Shown here piece after piece: positions 38,112 through 49,673 of a stretch of DNA of 64,000 nt (positions are counted from its first letter, which is position 1; every line of letters begins with the position of its first letter). Made by a program: the position numbers and the translations under genes. The stretch covers positions 49,519,962-49,583,961 of the forward strand of contig OY720349.1 of NCBI GenBank assembly GCA_963082975.1. Direction: 5' to 3'. The notes under the pieces were generated by a model that saw nothing but the letters and a program-made list of their open reading frames with translations, was not told the origin of the DNA and searched no databases. This DNA is from Labia minor. Taxonomy: Eukaryota > Arthropoda > Insecta > Dermaptera > Spongiphoridae.

Positions 38112-38949
38112 AATATAATGTTCAATATTATTGATGGAGCAGCAGAAACAATTTATTTATATTTACACTTGTTGACCTAATTTAATTTTTTTAAAAACAA
38201 TTTAATTAGTCTAAAAAAATTAAATTTAGTTATTTAAATGTTTGGAATTTAATTATTAAAAAACTACTAAATATTTCCAAATTTTAATTTTTTTCATAAA
38301 AATTATTTTGAGGGAGTGGAACTTCAAATCCATGGTATCCCATTAATATGTATATGAATATCCTATAGTATATAATAGTTGATATTTTCATACCATGAAA
38401 TTTCAAAATAATTGATTTATTTTTCTCATTAAAAAATAATAAAGATTAAGTTGACCTGTGGCCAGGTCCGAACCGACCGACGGTTTGAAATAAATTAATT
38501 TCCAGCTACAGAAACAATTTAAAATAATTTAATATAATGTTCAATATTATTGATGGAGCAGCAGAAACAATTTATTTATATTTACACTTGTTGACCTAAT
38601 TTAATTTTTTTAAAAACAATTTAATTAGTCTAAAAAAATTAAATTTAGTTATTTAAATGTTTGGAATTTAATTATTAAAAAACTACTAAATATTTCCAAA
38701 TTTTAATTTTTTTCATAAAAATTATTTTGAGGGAGTGGAACTTCAAATCCATGGTATCCCATTAATATGTATATGAATATCCTATAGTATATAATAGTTG
38801 ATATTTTCATACCATGAAATTTCAAAATAATTGATTTATTTTTCTCATTAAAAAATAATAAAGATTAAGTTGACCTGTGGCCAGGTCCGAACCGACCGAC
38901 GGTTTGAAATAAATTAATTTCCAGCTACAGAAACAATTTAAAATAATTT
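38112..38949. repeat. Tandem duplication, 419-bp period
   Basis: Two head-to-tail copies, 38112-38530 and 38531-38949, appear identical over their length. The unit includes GGAGCAGCAGAAACA near the start and GGTCCGAACCGACCGACGGT near the end. It is either a very recent duplication or an assembly artefact. No coding content. Confidence 0.9.
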
Positions 38950-39029
38950 TAATATATCTATTAATGTAATAAAAAACAGATATGGATACATAAATAATAA
39001 ATATAAACATTTTTAATTTTATTTTATTT

Positions 39030-39505
39030 ATAATATATATGCAAGACCAGGCTGTGACGTCATGAATGGCTGGATGACGTCATATAATTTTAAATCAAGA
39101 AAAAACTAATAAATATGATTTTTCTCGAGGATAAAACCAATACAAAGTGCATGATTCGTGGTGATATATAAAAAAATCTCCTTTGGTGTGAAAATAACCC
39201 TTTCCTTCCTATCGTCGATCGCTAATACTACCACTTCCGGTTTCCGGAATTGCACCAAAAGTTGATCAATTCATCCCACTGATGCATTAAGTAAATATAC
39301 CAAATTTCATCAAAATCGGTTGAGCCGTTCAGGCTGTACACATCTATACGGACGGACAGACGGACGGACAGACGGACAGACATCATGCTAAAAATACTTT
39401 TTTCTGTTTAGAAAATGCATGATTCGTGGAGATATGTAAAAATCTCCACATGTGAAATTTTGTGTGAAAACAATACCTCCCTTACTATCGTCGGTCGGTA
39501 AAAAT
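39030..39505 (-). repeat. Repeat family B, copy 2 (inverted)
   Basis: Reverse-complement relative of 34100-34600: CACTTCCGGTTTCCGG, GGTTGAGCCGTTCAGGCTGT, a (GGAC)n tract, and CTTACTATCGTCGGTCGGT. The outer end has two CRE-like TGACGTCA sites at about 39056 and 39075. Confidence 0.8.
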
Positions 39506-41648
39506 TAATAGAATTTCAGATTTTACAATATGTTTATAGATTTTTGAATTTACGTAGAATCCATTTTTTTAACAGAAAAATTTAATCATTTAAACAATTT
39601 TTGAAAGAAATAAACTGACCGCAACAGGTCCTTATAAATGACATAGCCGAATAAATATTGGGAAAGAATTGATTCCACTAAAAGACAATATTATTTTTTT
39701 TCTTAAAAGATTCATACCTGTCAGAGGACTGAACATTGTATATGTTATTAAGATTGGAATGACTGTCATTTTTAGTGATTCGATTTACTTGTTTTCAGAT
39801 GGAGTTGGGTACTGGAATTGGACTGAATCTGAACAGCAACGTTCATTTACAATCATTCCAATCTTAATAACATATACAATGTTCAATTTATATTTTAAGG
39901 GAATAATTAGAGGAGGCTTCTTTAGCATATCAGTGATACTGTGGAAGTAGAGATATGAAAATAGATTTTGTTCATAATTTCATAATTTTTGAGAAAACCA
40001 ATTAATTACAGAGAAGGAGCATTTTTCTCATTTATTTTTTTTCAATTGATTAAAAAAAGGGAAAGTCAAATTGAGGAAAAATTATATTCTAAAAATAATA
40101 ATATAAAATAGATGATTGAAATACTGAGTGAAAAGTACTTGAATGATAAAATTCATATGATAATTATTCAATTTCAGTTGTGTTATTCAGTCCCTTCTAG
40201 CTTTAGATTGTATTATAATAGAATAAATCAATTATTTGCGGTTCTTATTTTATCTTTATTTCTACTATAACATATATTCTATCATATTTGAATATATTAA
40301 CTAAAAACCCTTAAAAAGACCATCTGCTGAATGTTTGCCCTAAATATTTTAAAATAATAGTTATTTAGAAAGAAATTTATAAAAAGTAATCTTTGATATT
40401 TGCACACGAATTATAAATTATCCATTCGGGAAGGATTTGCTCCAATAGTTAGAGCGCTATCGATTTGTGAGAGAGTTGACGTGTAGACAAACAACCACAA
40501 CAACAAACAACAACAACAAAAAATCGTTTGTTGATTAAAATGATGATGAAGATTTTTAAGTCATTGAAAAATATATGATTCATAACTAATATTCATTTAC
40601 ATAACGTATTATGAATATGATAGTAATATTAATGGGAAAAAGTAGTATTTTCACATTATTTTATCCAAAATCCAATATTTTAATATGAATAATATTTTGA
40701 ATTCAAACAACAATTGAAAAAAAGAGACAAAGAATATTTTAGAAATAATAAAATTCAAACTTTAATTCAACAATTAACTATATAAAAATCAAAAATTTTA
40801 AAAATAAAAATCATATAAATTTTATATTGTGATCATAAAATAAATAAAATTAAATGGATATCTATTATTTATATTTAAAATTATTTTCTTAAAAGTATTT
40901 TATATAAATTATTGTTTATATATATAAAACCTTGTGTTTAATAGAGCACGGATAGCGGTAGTACTGTAGTGTACTAATATTATAATGTTTATAAATAAAA
41001 TTCTAAAATAAATTATAATGTGAATTTTGAAAATTAAGTAACCGGCAAATAGAATCTTATAATTAAAAGTATCCTCTGGTTGTAATGTTGATTATAATCA
41101 AATATGATTGATTGATTTTACATGTAATAAATAAATAAATAAGGGAATTTCGGTAATTTAATTCATTAGAATTTATTGGTTTTTGGTTCTTACTTTGTGA
41201 TGCCAGATAATTGAACGAAGAAGGGATGGATTAAGGAAAGGATTTTTCTTAAATTATGCACTTGAAATATTTTATATTTGCAAGGTAAATAAAATATAAA
41301 AGATAATCAAAAGATTATTCTATTTGTCTTGTTTTAATAATATTTTTCTAATTAACTACTAATTAAAAAAACTATTTATTAATATAATATGATACTTTTG
41401 TATATAATACACATATATATATATATAAATTTTTCATAATAGAAAAAAATGTTATACTTAATAATGTATAATTTTTTTAATTAAAACAAAAACAATGACA
41501 ATGATCAGTTTGAAATTCACTATAAAATTTCAATCTTTTCATTATGTAATAGCTATTATACAATTAGATAACTCGGTTTCATTAACTAACAGTGCAAACC
41601 GTATTATTATTAACAGATTATTAAAAAAAAAACAGTTTCGTTATTTAT
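39506..41648. other. Gene-free AT-rich stretch
   Basis: Holds the 33-bp inverted repeat at 39730-39885. A tRNA-like fragment at about 40450-40490 is followed by an (ACA)n tail to 40520, perhaps a decayed SINE. No gene. Confidence 0.5.
39730..39885. repeat. Perfect 33-bp inverted repeat
   Basis: Arms 39730-39762 and 39853-39885 (TGAACATTGTATATGTTATT... and reverse complement) are separated by 90 bp. Possibly a MITE. Confidence 0.85.
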
Positions 41649-44026
41649 TTATTCAGGAGAATGTTTTAAAATATTTACTGAACATTTTTTACAAAATATG
41701 GGCTCCTGATTGGTATATTCTAATTCATATAAAATTTGTTGGAATTTTATTTTTGCTTCCGCATTCTTTTTTTGCGAGAGTCTTTTTAATGTTGGAACCA
41801 AACTCATTAAGAAATGTTCATCAGCATCAAGTGATTTCTCATTCGAAATTCGTGGGTCATGTTTTTTATCTGGATTTGAAAATACATCGTCGATTTTTAA
41901 TTTTGAATGTTCAGCATTCATTTCGCTCTGATTGGTTATATTTTGTGGCGTTCTTAAATATTTAATTAATGGACTCGAGGTTTCTTTTTCATCTTCATCA
42001 TTCATTGGCTCCTCAAGAATAACTTTTGGCTCCAAAATTGGTCCCAAATCATTGTTATATTCAGAAGAATTCTCTTGGCTTGAATGATCATATTTTCGAG
42101 TTTCAATATGGGGTAGTAAAAACTCCATATGCTTATAATACGCCCAAGTTTTCCTTCTACATTTAGATCTGGATACTGAATGCATTTGTTTATATTGTTT
42201 AATAAACACATCTCGAAGTGATCGCCACCGTTTTTTGCATAAGTTGACTTCTGAAAAAAATAATCATTATTAATTTATTAGTTAATTTGTAAAAAAATAT
42301 ATTAATATGATATTAGGAAGAAATTAAAAAAATTATGAAATGTGTCGATTATCCTACATCAATATTATCAACATTTGAACAATTGAGTTGGAATTCTTTT
42401 TTTTTAATACAAATAATGCTAATAAGCTTGAAAATTACTAAAAATAATCCTTTAAGCCTCAAATTATTTAATACAGTGTACAATCCCAAAGATCTAGTAA
42501 TAATATTTTATATACCACAATTAATGGCTTCTGCTACTTCTTGCCAAGCATTTTCTCTTCTATCCGATATTTTATAATCATATTCACTTTTATTATAAAG
42601 GATCCGTCTTGATTTAACCTGTAACGAAAATCTTATTTTAATATAATTTATATAAATATATTGATTTATTATGTCAAATAAGGAAATTAGATGATTAATA
42701 ACATTTTTTTGGACAAGTTCCAACAAAAAACAAACTATTTTAGCATGTAAGTGCTTTCGTTTTCATCTTAAAAAAATTTAAATTGTCTCTTTGTTTTCTT
42801 TTTTAATTATTAAATAAAATATTATTATATTCTTTTTTACTGTTTGCCTGGCTGTGCCCCAGTGAAGAGAACTAAATTCTTCTTGAAAGAATTGCTTAGT
42901 AGAGAATGAAACTAATCACATTTCCTTATGGTACAAATAGCCTTTGTTGCTGAGTTACCTTCAGCTTCAAATAATAATAATATTAATAATTCTTTTTTTA
43001 TTTATAACAAATTTTTCCAATAAAAAATTTCTCCAGATTAATAATTAAATAAATATAGACATACGTATAAATAGGATACTAAGAACTGCTTTATTGATTG
43101 GAAAGATGGATTCATTTGAATTTATTTAATTTAAAGACAATGAAGTATATTTGTTATTTTTTTCTAATAAATAACAATTTAGATATTTTTATAAATTACA
43201 AATGGAAATTTCACAATTTATCACATTTTTATGTGCTATATTTCTATTTCATCCTTAAATTTTCATGATTAGTAAAAATATTTGTAGGAGTAAACCAGCC
43301 TTTTTATCTTTTTTACACAAATTGGCCTTTATCCCGTGCCGGTGTTGAGTTACAGGACAATTTCTATAGTCAGTATTCTAGGAAAGATGGAATTGAGTAA
43401 AAGAACCGTTTTTAATCTTAATATTATATATTTGATTGCATTTCATTCAATAAATTAATTTTCAATTCATACCTATATTCTAATTTGTTTTAGATTATAT
43501 GGTAATAATTTATTTATAATATTTTTAGAATAGCAATTTAATACAAGTTTCAATAATAAAAAATCTATCGATTGATCATATCTATAAGTAATATAAAAAA
43601 TGTGATTATCATCTCTCATCAGTTATTTAATTATTTTAAATAATTTATTGATCAAGATATTGTACAAATATTCAATTTTTATTTAAAAATAAATAATTAC
43701 AATACTTCCGGCAACTATTTTTAAATACTAAATACATTTAGTTTTTATATATATAGGCTACGTATATCCGTCTGTCATGCTTTCTTTAACGCACTTGCTG
43801 TTGGAATTATTTATGAATTTCACTGATCGATAAGCGATTATTGCGAGATACTAGTCTAATTGCAACTTCCAACCAGAAATTTCTAAGAGATTCTTTTTTT
43901 GTTGCTATTTGATAAATATGAATTGAGATTAAAAACAATACACTAACCATGAATACTTTTAATAAATATAATCATTAAAGCCCTGGTCTACGAACAATGC
44001 TAAGTTCATGAGTTTTAATAATCTTG

Positions 44027-44059
<33 letters not shown>

Positions 44060-44847
44060 GTTCATATAGGTTTACTTGAAAGTTTTTATTATTATGAAAA
44101 GTTATTTTGACGTTTAGTTGTAAGATTTGAGTCTTAACGTTTCGGTGCTCATTTTGGCGCCATTATCAAGACAATTTATTTGGAAGGGAATTTTTGGGAT
44201 TCTGAATTATAGTCTGAGTGACCAAAAGTCATTGACTTATGACTCATTCTTTGCTTTCAATCAGTCCGAAAATCCCCCTATGACTCAATTTGGCTCCCAT
44301 CAACCCAAGACCCAAAATCCCAAAAGTTCCATTTGAAAATGACGCCAAATTGGGCACTGATGAACAATAAAATTAAATAAATGTTGAGAATATTACAATT
44401 AAACTTGAAAATAACCCGGAAATAACTTTTCATATATATATATTGTACTCTTCGGCTAGGAAATAGTAAATAAAAATATTCAAAATTTACTACAAGAATT
44501 TGAAAATTTGTTAATATTTTCTAAATAGGATTGAACTAAAACTAAATATAGTAGAGTAGTATTTTGTTTAATTGAAATTTATTTATTCAATATAAAATAT
44601 ATAGGTGTAAATATAAATTATTAATATCTTAAGAATGCGCTAAGATCCTGATGACCAATAAAATTAAGATAAATAAGTTCTCTACATTTTAATTATAAAT
44701 TAATTATAAATAAATAGAACAATATGGTGAACAATTATTAATCGGAATAAATTGTATGCTGAAAAACGATAAACATAAAAACAATATATTAAATAGATAA
44801 GAATGAACGCTCACCTCACGTATTAATTGTTCTTCACATAAATCCAT
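41649..44847 (-). CDS. MADF-BESS domain protein
   Basis: Predicted nuclear DNA-binding regulator of the insect MADF-BESS class (Adf-1-like). The Myb-like MADF domain binds DNA and the BESS motif mediates protein contacts. Three exons, 44815-44847, 42516-42618 and 41649-42250, join in phases 0 and 1 and give 245 residues. MADF is at about residues 4-94: EEQLIREVKSRRILYNKS, RRENAWQEVAEAINCG, then EVNLCKKRWRSLRDVFIK and RKTWAYYKHMEFLLPHIETR. A hydrophilic acidic linker follows (EPMNDEDEKE). BESS is at about residues 187-223 (DADEHFLMSLVPTLKRLSQK). ATG at 44847 gives the normal MADF start. The first intron (2.2 kb) holds a Penelope-like fragment and a (TA)n run. The target genes cannot be told. 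Confidence 0.93.
44027..44060. repeat. (TA)n microsatellite in MADF-BESS intron 1
   Basis: Nearly pure TA run, directly beside the Penelope-like fragment. Confidence 0.85.
44120..44340 (-). repeat. Penelope-like fragment with hammerhead-like motif (copy 2)
   Basis: Inverted relative of 4266-4490, within MADF-BESS intron 1. Read on the minus strand, 44172-44131 gives GTCTTGATAATGGCGCC then GCACCGAAACGTTAAGAC. The outer GTCTT/AAGAC pair, and the layout matches a hammerhead core (CUGAUGA-stem-GAAA) with changed bases. Shared flank: GTCACTCAGACTATAATTCA. Confidence 0.5.
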
Positions 44848-44899
44848 TCTGAATTTGTTTCCGTTTCAACTTTGTTGTTTTTTTTTTATTATTTTTATT

Positions 44900-45125
44900 T
44901 TGTTTGTTTTACATCGAGTGCCGTCGCACAGGCGTGGGGCAACTGAACGGAGTACGTCATCGCATCGGATGGACTCGTGCGTCATGCTTCGCCAGCAATC
45001 CCGATTGTGGAGACCTCTTCACGGAAAACCAAAATCCGCTTAACCAATGTTATCGGATCGGATGGCCCACCGATGGATTTCATCACTCATCATTTCCCCG
45101 GGAGAGTTGGAGAGTGATATGCAAA
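44900..45125 (-). promoter_or_regulatory. CpG-rich promoter island of the MADF-BESS gene
   Basis: GC-richer block directly upstream of the MADF-BESS start. On the minus strand it contains TCAGTT at 44946-44941, a perfect arthropod initiator (TCAKTY), which would put the transcript start at 44944. That leaves a 5' UTR of about 97 nt. No TATA box is seen. Plus-strand open frames here are incidental. Confidence 0.45.
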
Positions 45126-45876
45126 TTAAAATAAAATATTATATCATTAATCGCTATTCATCTATTTATCGATAAGAAACGTGAATATCATTTTTTTTTC
45201 AACTTTACAATTGCATTTCAAATGGTATTAAAAAAATATAAAATAAATAAAACGAATTCATGAAATAGAAAAATTAAAAAGATTTCATCAAATAATTTCG
45301 TTTTTTTTAAATTTCAAAATTAAACTAGTGAAAACAAACAGATATAAAAAAAACGATTATCCCTTTTAATTAAACGAGAAAACAAAAAATGATTTCATGT
45401 TGAGAGTAATCGAAAAATCAGAGAATATTTTGTAGGAGCTCTAATGTTAGAATTTAAATATTCAATAATCCCCTTTTGTTACCACACATTAGTAAGTAAT
45501 TAAAACATCTTTTGGGGATTTAAAATTATAATTAGTATTAGAATTTGAAGTTAAATTATTTGAAGTGGATAAAGATAGATGATTTGATTATAATCAATTA
45601 AATATCCAAAATAAATTTAAATTTTATACCAGAATCAAGTCTATAAGTTCATTAATTCGATGCTTTTAAAACAATTTACAATAATTTTACGTTAAATATT
45701 TTTAATGTCAAATAATCTATTATCTATTTAATAATTTTCTATTCAAACTCAGATAATAATTTAATTTATCTTAAATTACTATTATAAGGAGTAATATGTT
45801 CATTTTTTGGAATCATTAATTTGAAACTATTATGAAGTTTATATATATATGATTTATAATTCTCATTTTATTCTAT
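45126..45876. other. AT-rich, nothing recognised
   Basis: Spacer upstream of the MADF-BESS promoter. Confidence 0.5.
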
Positions 45877-46123
45877 CTATCTCTGTGGCTCTACAAACTC
45901 GAAAGTTCTTAGCCGCAGCAACCACCAAGTGTTCTGGGCCACAACCATCCAACTCCTACCCTCTCCCATCTCTCTCACGTGCCTTCCTACATTGTCCACC
46001 CACCGCATCCTTGGTCTTCCAACCGGACGTTTCCCAATCGGTCTCCCCAAAAATATATTTTTCGCCATTCTTTCCTCTCTCATTCTAGCCACGTCTGCCG
46101 TCTTATTTTATTATAATGTTTAA
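45877..46123 (-). pseudogene. Non-LTR retrotransposon 3' relic (copy 3)
   Basis: A 5'-truncated C-terminal piece of the same LINE as at 690 and 23590, open over about 70 codons. It reads ARMREERMAKNIFLGRPI, GKRPVGRPRMRWVDNVGR, then REMGEGRSWMVVAQNTWW. It ends GAGCCACAGAGATAGATAGA. Better preserved than the other two, hence younger or more recently inserted. Confidence 0.85.
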
Positions 46124-46600
46124 AAAGAAGAGAAAGTATTTTTAATAAATTTATATATTATAGTAAATTATTTTTAAAAATTATATAAGATAATCTTTTT
46201 AATTCGTAACATAAAATTTTTTAATAGAATATTTGTTATGAACCTTTATGTTGAAATTCAAGAAAATATTTTTATTTAAATTTAGAATACCTTATTTTGT
46301 ATTATTTATCAAAAAAGTATTGGCTCTCTATTTATATTTTTAGGGGTATTTAGGTCTCTCAATTGTTTTATCTGAAAGAACAAAGGGTATTGCTTGTTTT
46401 GTATATTAGAGAGTATAGGGCTCTCATCTTACACATATACCAATTATTATTCGACCATTGAAATTGTTATCACCGTAACTAGATTTGATCTATACAATTT
46501 TATTTTATTAAGTTTCTATTATAATCAATAATTATTATTACAAAAATAAATATTATGTGATATGAATATACAATTGAGTCATATTTCTATAAGTATATTG
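46124..46600. other. AT-rich, nothing recognised
   Basis: Spacer before the mariner relic. Confidence 0.5.
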
Positions 46601-47693
46601 TTCAAAAGAAAAGGTGAATTTTGAATTATTTCAAAAAGTATATATGTACTTATTTATTTATTCATCAAATCCATTTTGTCCCCTTCAAAGTAATTCCCCT
46701 CAAATATAATGCACTTATGCCAGCGCTACCTCTAATCGTCGAAGCACTTCTGAAATGCGCTTTTTGGTATGGCCTTCTTCGATTCCGACTTTGTTGAGTC
46801 TTTCCAATCTCATCAATTGTGGCAAAACACTTTCCTTTCATTGGTCTCTTCAGTTTTAGGAATAGGAAAAAGTCGCAGAGAACCAAATCTAGTGAATACG
46901 GAGGTTGAGGCATGATTACGGTGTTGTTTTGGTCAAAAATGATATGTGAGCTGGTGCATTATCGTATAGAATCCCAGATTTGTTTTTCAAAAATTGAACC
47001 ATATTGGTTCACGCAAACGTTGCATAACTTCCTTGTAGTATTCCTAATTAACATACGACCTGTTGACAAGAACTTATGATGCGCCACGCCATTGTAATCG
47101 AAGAAAACAGTAAGCAAAACCTTCACATTTGATCGAACATGAAGCATGATTACGGTATTAATTTTGGCCAAAAAATCACGAACAAACAATGATGTGTGAG
47201 CTGGTGCATTATCGTGATGCAGAATCGATGACTTACCATTCATTGCAAGGCATGAGCCAATTCATATTCCAACATCCTCTGCAACTTCCCTAATAGTGAT
47301 TCGACAATTTTCCTAAACCTTTTTCTTCACTGTGTCGAAGTTTTCTTCGCTTGTTGACATGGTTGCAACTCCAGGTCGCTCATCGTCATCAACATCTTCT
47401 CGTCCTTTTTTAAAGCGCTTGTACCACTTATAAACATTTTTTTGAGACAAAGTAGACTCGCTGAAGTTAAGTGCGTTTGGAGCACTTTATTTTTAACGCA
47501 AAATTGAATACAGATTCTTTAAAAACACACAAAAACGTGACTAACTTTTTCAATTATCAATAACAAACAACTAATCCAAAATGGCTAATAATGTCAACAT
47601 ATGAGAGACATAGTTGTACCAACATAACAAAAAATTTCGATAATCGAATGTACACAACACGCTAAAAATTCAAAATTCACCTTTTCTTTTGAA
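46601..47693 (-). mobile_element. Rearranged mariner element
   Basis: Inverted ends TTCAAAAGAAAAGGTGAATT at 46601 and, reversed, at 47693. Minus-strand transposase pieces include STLSQKNVYKWYKRFKKGR and CRITIREVAEDVGI. They also include SSILHHDNAPAHTSLFVRDF (second catalytic aspartate), NVKVLLTVFFDYNGVAHH, and PPYSLDLVLCDFF (third). The order is wrong: the HHDNAPAHTS part precedes NVKVLLTVFF, and a GAGCTGGTGCATTATCG block occurs at 46950 and again at 47199. This implies an internal duplication plus deletion. Inactive. Confidence 0.85.
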
Positions 47694-49087
47694 TAGACCT
47701 CGTAAATAAATAGTATTGTGGAAAGATTTAGGAAGGGTTTGAGAATGATATTTTTTATCTTTTTAGAATTTTTAATATAGTTTTTAAAATTTTTTATTTT
47801 AGAATTATTTCATTTAATGATTATTATATTTTTATTTATATAACTAAAAAAATAATGCTTTTCGAGAAATTTAGAAGGGTGTCTAACCCTGCTTGTTCTC
47901 TCTCTCTCTCTCTCTCTTTCACTCTCGCCCCTCTATCATGCATACGCCCTAAAATATCATTTAAATAATCTGACGTTTCTCTTTCATTCCCCACTCTTCA
48001 TTCGTTTTTATTTCCTTCGATGGAAAATAATCGAAGGTCTATGCAAGTGGCCTCTGAAAAAAAACTATGCATCGGCAATATAATACATTCATATATCAAA
48101 TTGGGGTAAAAACTCTTTCATAAAATCTATAAATCTGAAAAAATTTATTAACATTGTATGTTATAAACAAAAGAATTTGAAATTAGATAAGAGATAAAGT
48201 GTTAACGACTGAAATTACAAAAAATAAACATAATAATAGTAAAAACTGTAAGAGTCTAAGTTTGTTTTTCAAATCCATTACTATCACTCTCTTCAAATTA
48301 AATTTGATTAGAATGGGTAACAGTGAAATCATTCCTCTAATTAGAATATGTTTTGCAGATTTCAGTGTTTGTAAATATGAATAAAGTTGAGAAAATTTCA
48401 CTGGAGCCTAAGTTAAGAAAAGAAAAGCATAAATAATATTCTACAATAGTATAATATAATTATGAAAATATTTTAGAAAGATAAAATATTAACAAATAAA
48501 TAATTTTTAAATCTTAATCCAATTAGAATAGGAAATACGAATACAAGAAATAATAATATACAATAATACGATATATACGTATTATATATTACAATACAGG
48601 AATATATTTTTTTTAATTTTAATTTAATTCAGTCTAAGATAACTAACATTCTTCTTTTATCTTTGAATTAATATTATTACTAAAGAAGATAGGAAAATAT
48701 CCTAATAATTTTAATCATTTATTTACAATATTATATACTATTTAAATTGAATTTTAAGGTGTTTTTTATTTTTTATTTATTCTAGGATCTAAGATCATTT
48801 TAGCCATATATTTTAGTACTGATTATATTATTATATATATATATATATGATTATTTGACTTTCACATAAAAAATATTATATTATTATTTTTAGTGAATTT
48901 CATAGAACTTAAACTCTGACCCTCATATTCAATAATTCTCTTGATAAATATTATAATATAATAGTTTTCAATTAATTTCTTGATATATATATAAAATTCA
49001 TTTAAGATCTAACTACAGAGATAAGGGTAAAGTTTTCTAATTTTTTTTTAAACAAAAACATAATTTTTAATTCTATATAAAAAAAAT
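47694..49087. other. AT-rich with microsatellites
   Basis: (CT)n at 47897-47920 and a (TA)n run near 48833-48848. No gene. Confidence 0.5.
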
Positions 49088-49673
49088 CTGGAGTATCTCC
49101 ACTCGACTATCTCGCAAATTTGACTTGGATGAATTAACATATATTATATTTAAATTAAATTTAATTAATTATATAAATTATTAAGTAAAATTAATAAATA
49201 ATATTTTTAACCCGCGCGTGTTTGGCTCTTTGTTGATGACACCACGTCACGCTCTGGCGCGTGATTGCCAATCAACGCGTTAAAAAAATTAATTCCAGTA
49301 CTTTCAATCAAGCTGAATATATAGCAGTTTTATACAATTTTTAATCATGTGAAAAACTATCAAACATATATCTTTAATTTTACAGTCAGTTTAGAGTTTA
49401 GAGGAAAAAAAAAATGAAAACGTGGTAGATAATGGTTCTCTTCCGGATGAGCTACATTTCTCAAAAGTTGATAGAAAACTATGAATTTGAATATTGCCCG
49501 TTTACCAAATTCTAGCTCAAACCGTGTCAATCTTGTCTTCATACACACACACACTGACATTTTTCTTAACCATAGTGAAAATGACACAGGGAACTTTAAA
49601 ATATATAAAAACATCAAAATCTCGACATCGAAAATTTTCGTGATCGCAATACTATCTCTCTGGCGAGATAGTA
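49088..49673 (+). repeat. 600-bp dispersed family, copy 2
   Basis: Starts CTGGAGTATCTCCACTCGACTATCTCGC in two adjoining blocks and ends ACTATCTC-TCTGGC-GAGATAGT. Slightly shorter than copy 1 through small internal deletions. The microsatellite is reduced to ACACACACAC. Confidence 0.85.

Noticed and set aside
40440-40520. Possible tRNA gene or SINE
   Set aside because: Only an A-box-like stretch and an ACA-rich tail are seen; no B box and no cloverleaf.
41495-41965. Plus-strand open frame of 156 codons
   Set aside because: It overlaps the last exon of the MADF-BESS gene on the opposite strand, which has clear domain homology.
44855-45134. Plus-strand open frames upstream of the MADF-BESS gene
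   Set aside because: They fall in the CpG-rich promoter and 5' UTR of the minus-strand gene and resemble no protein.
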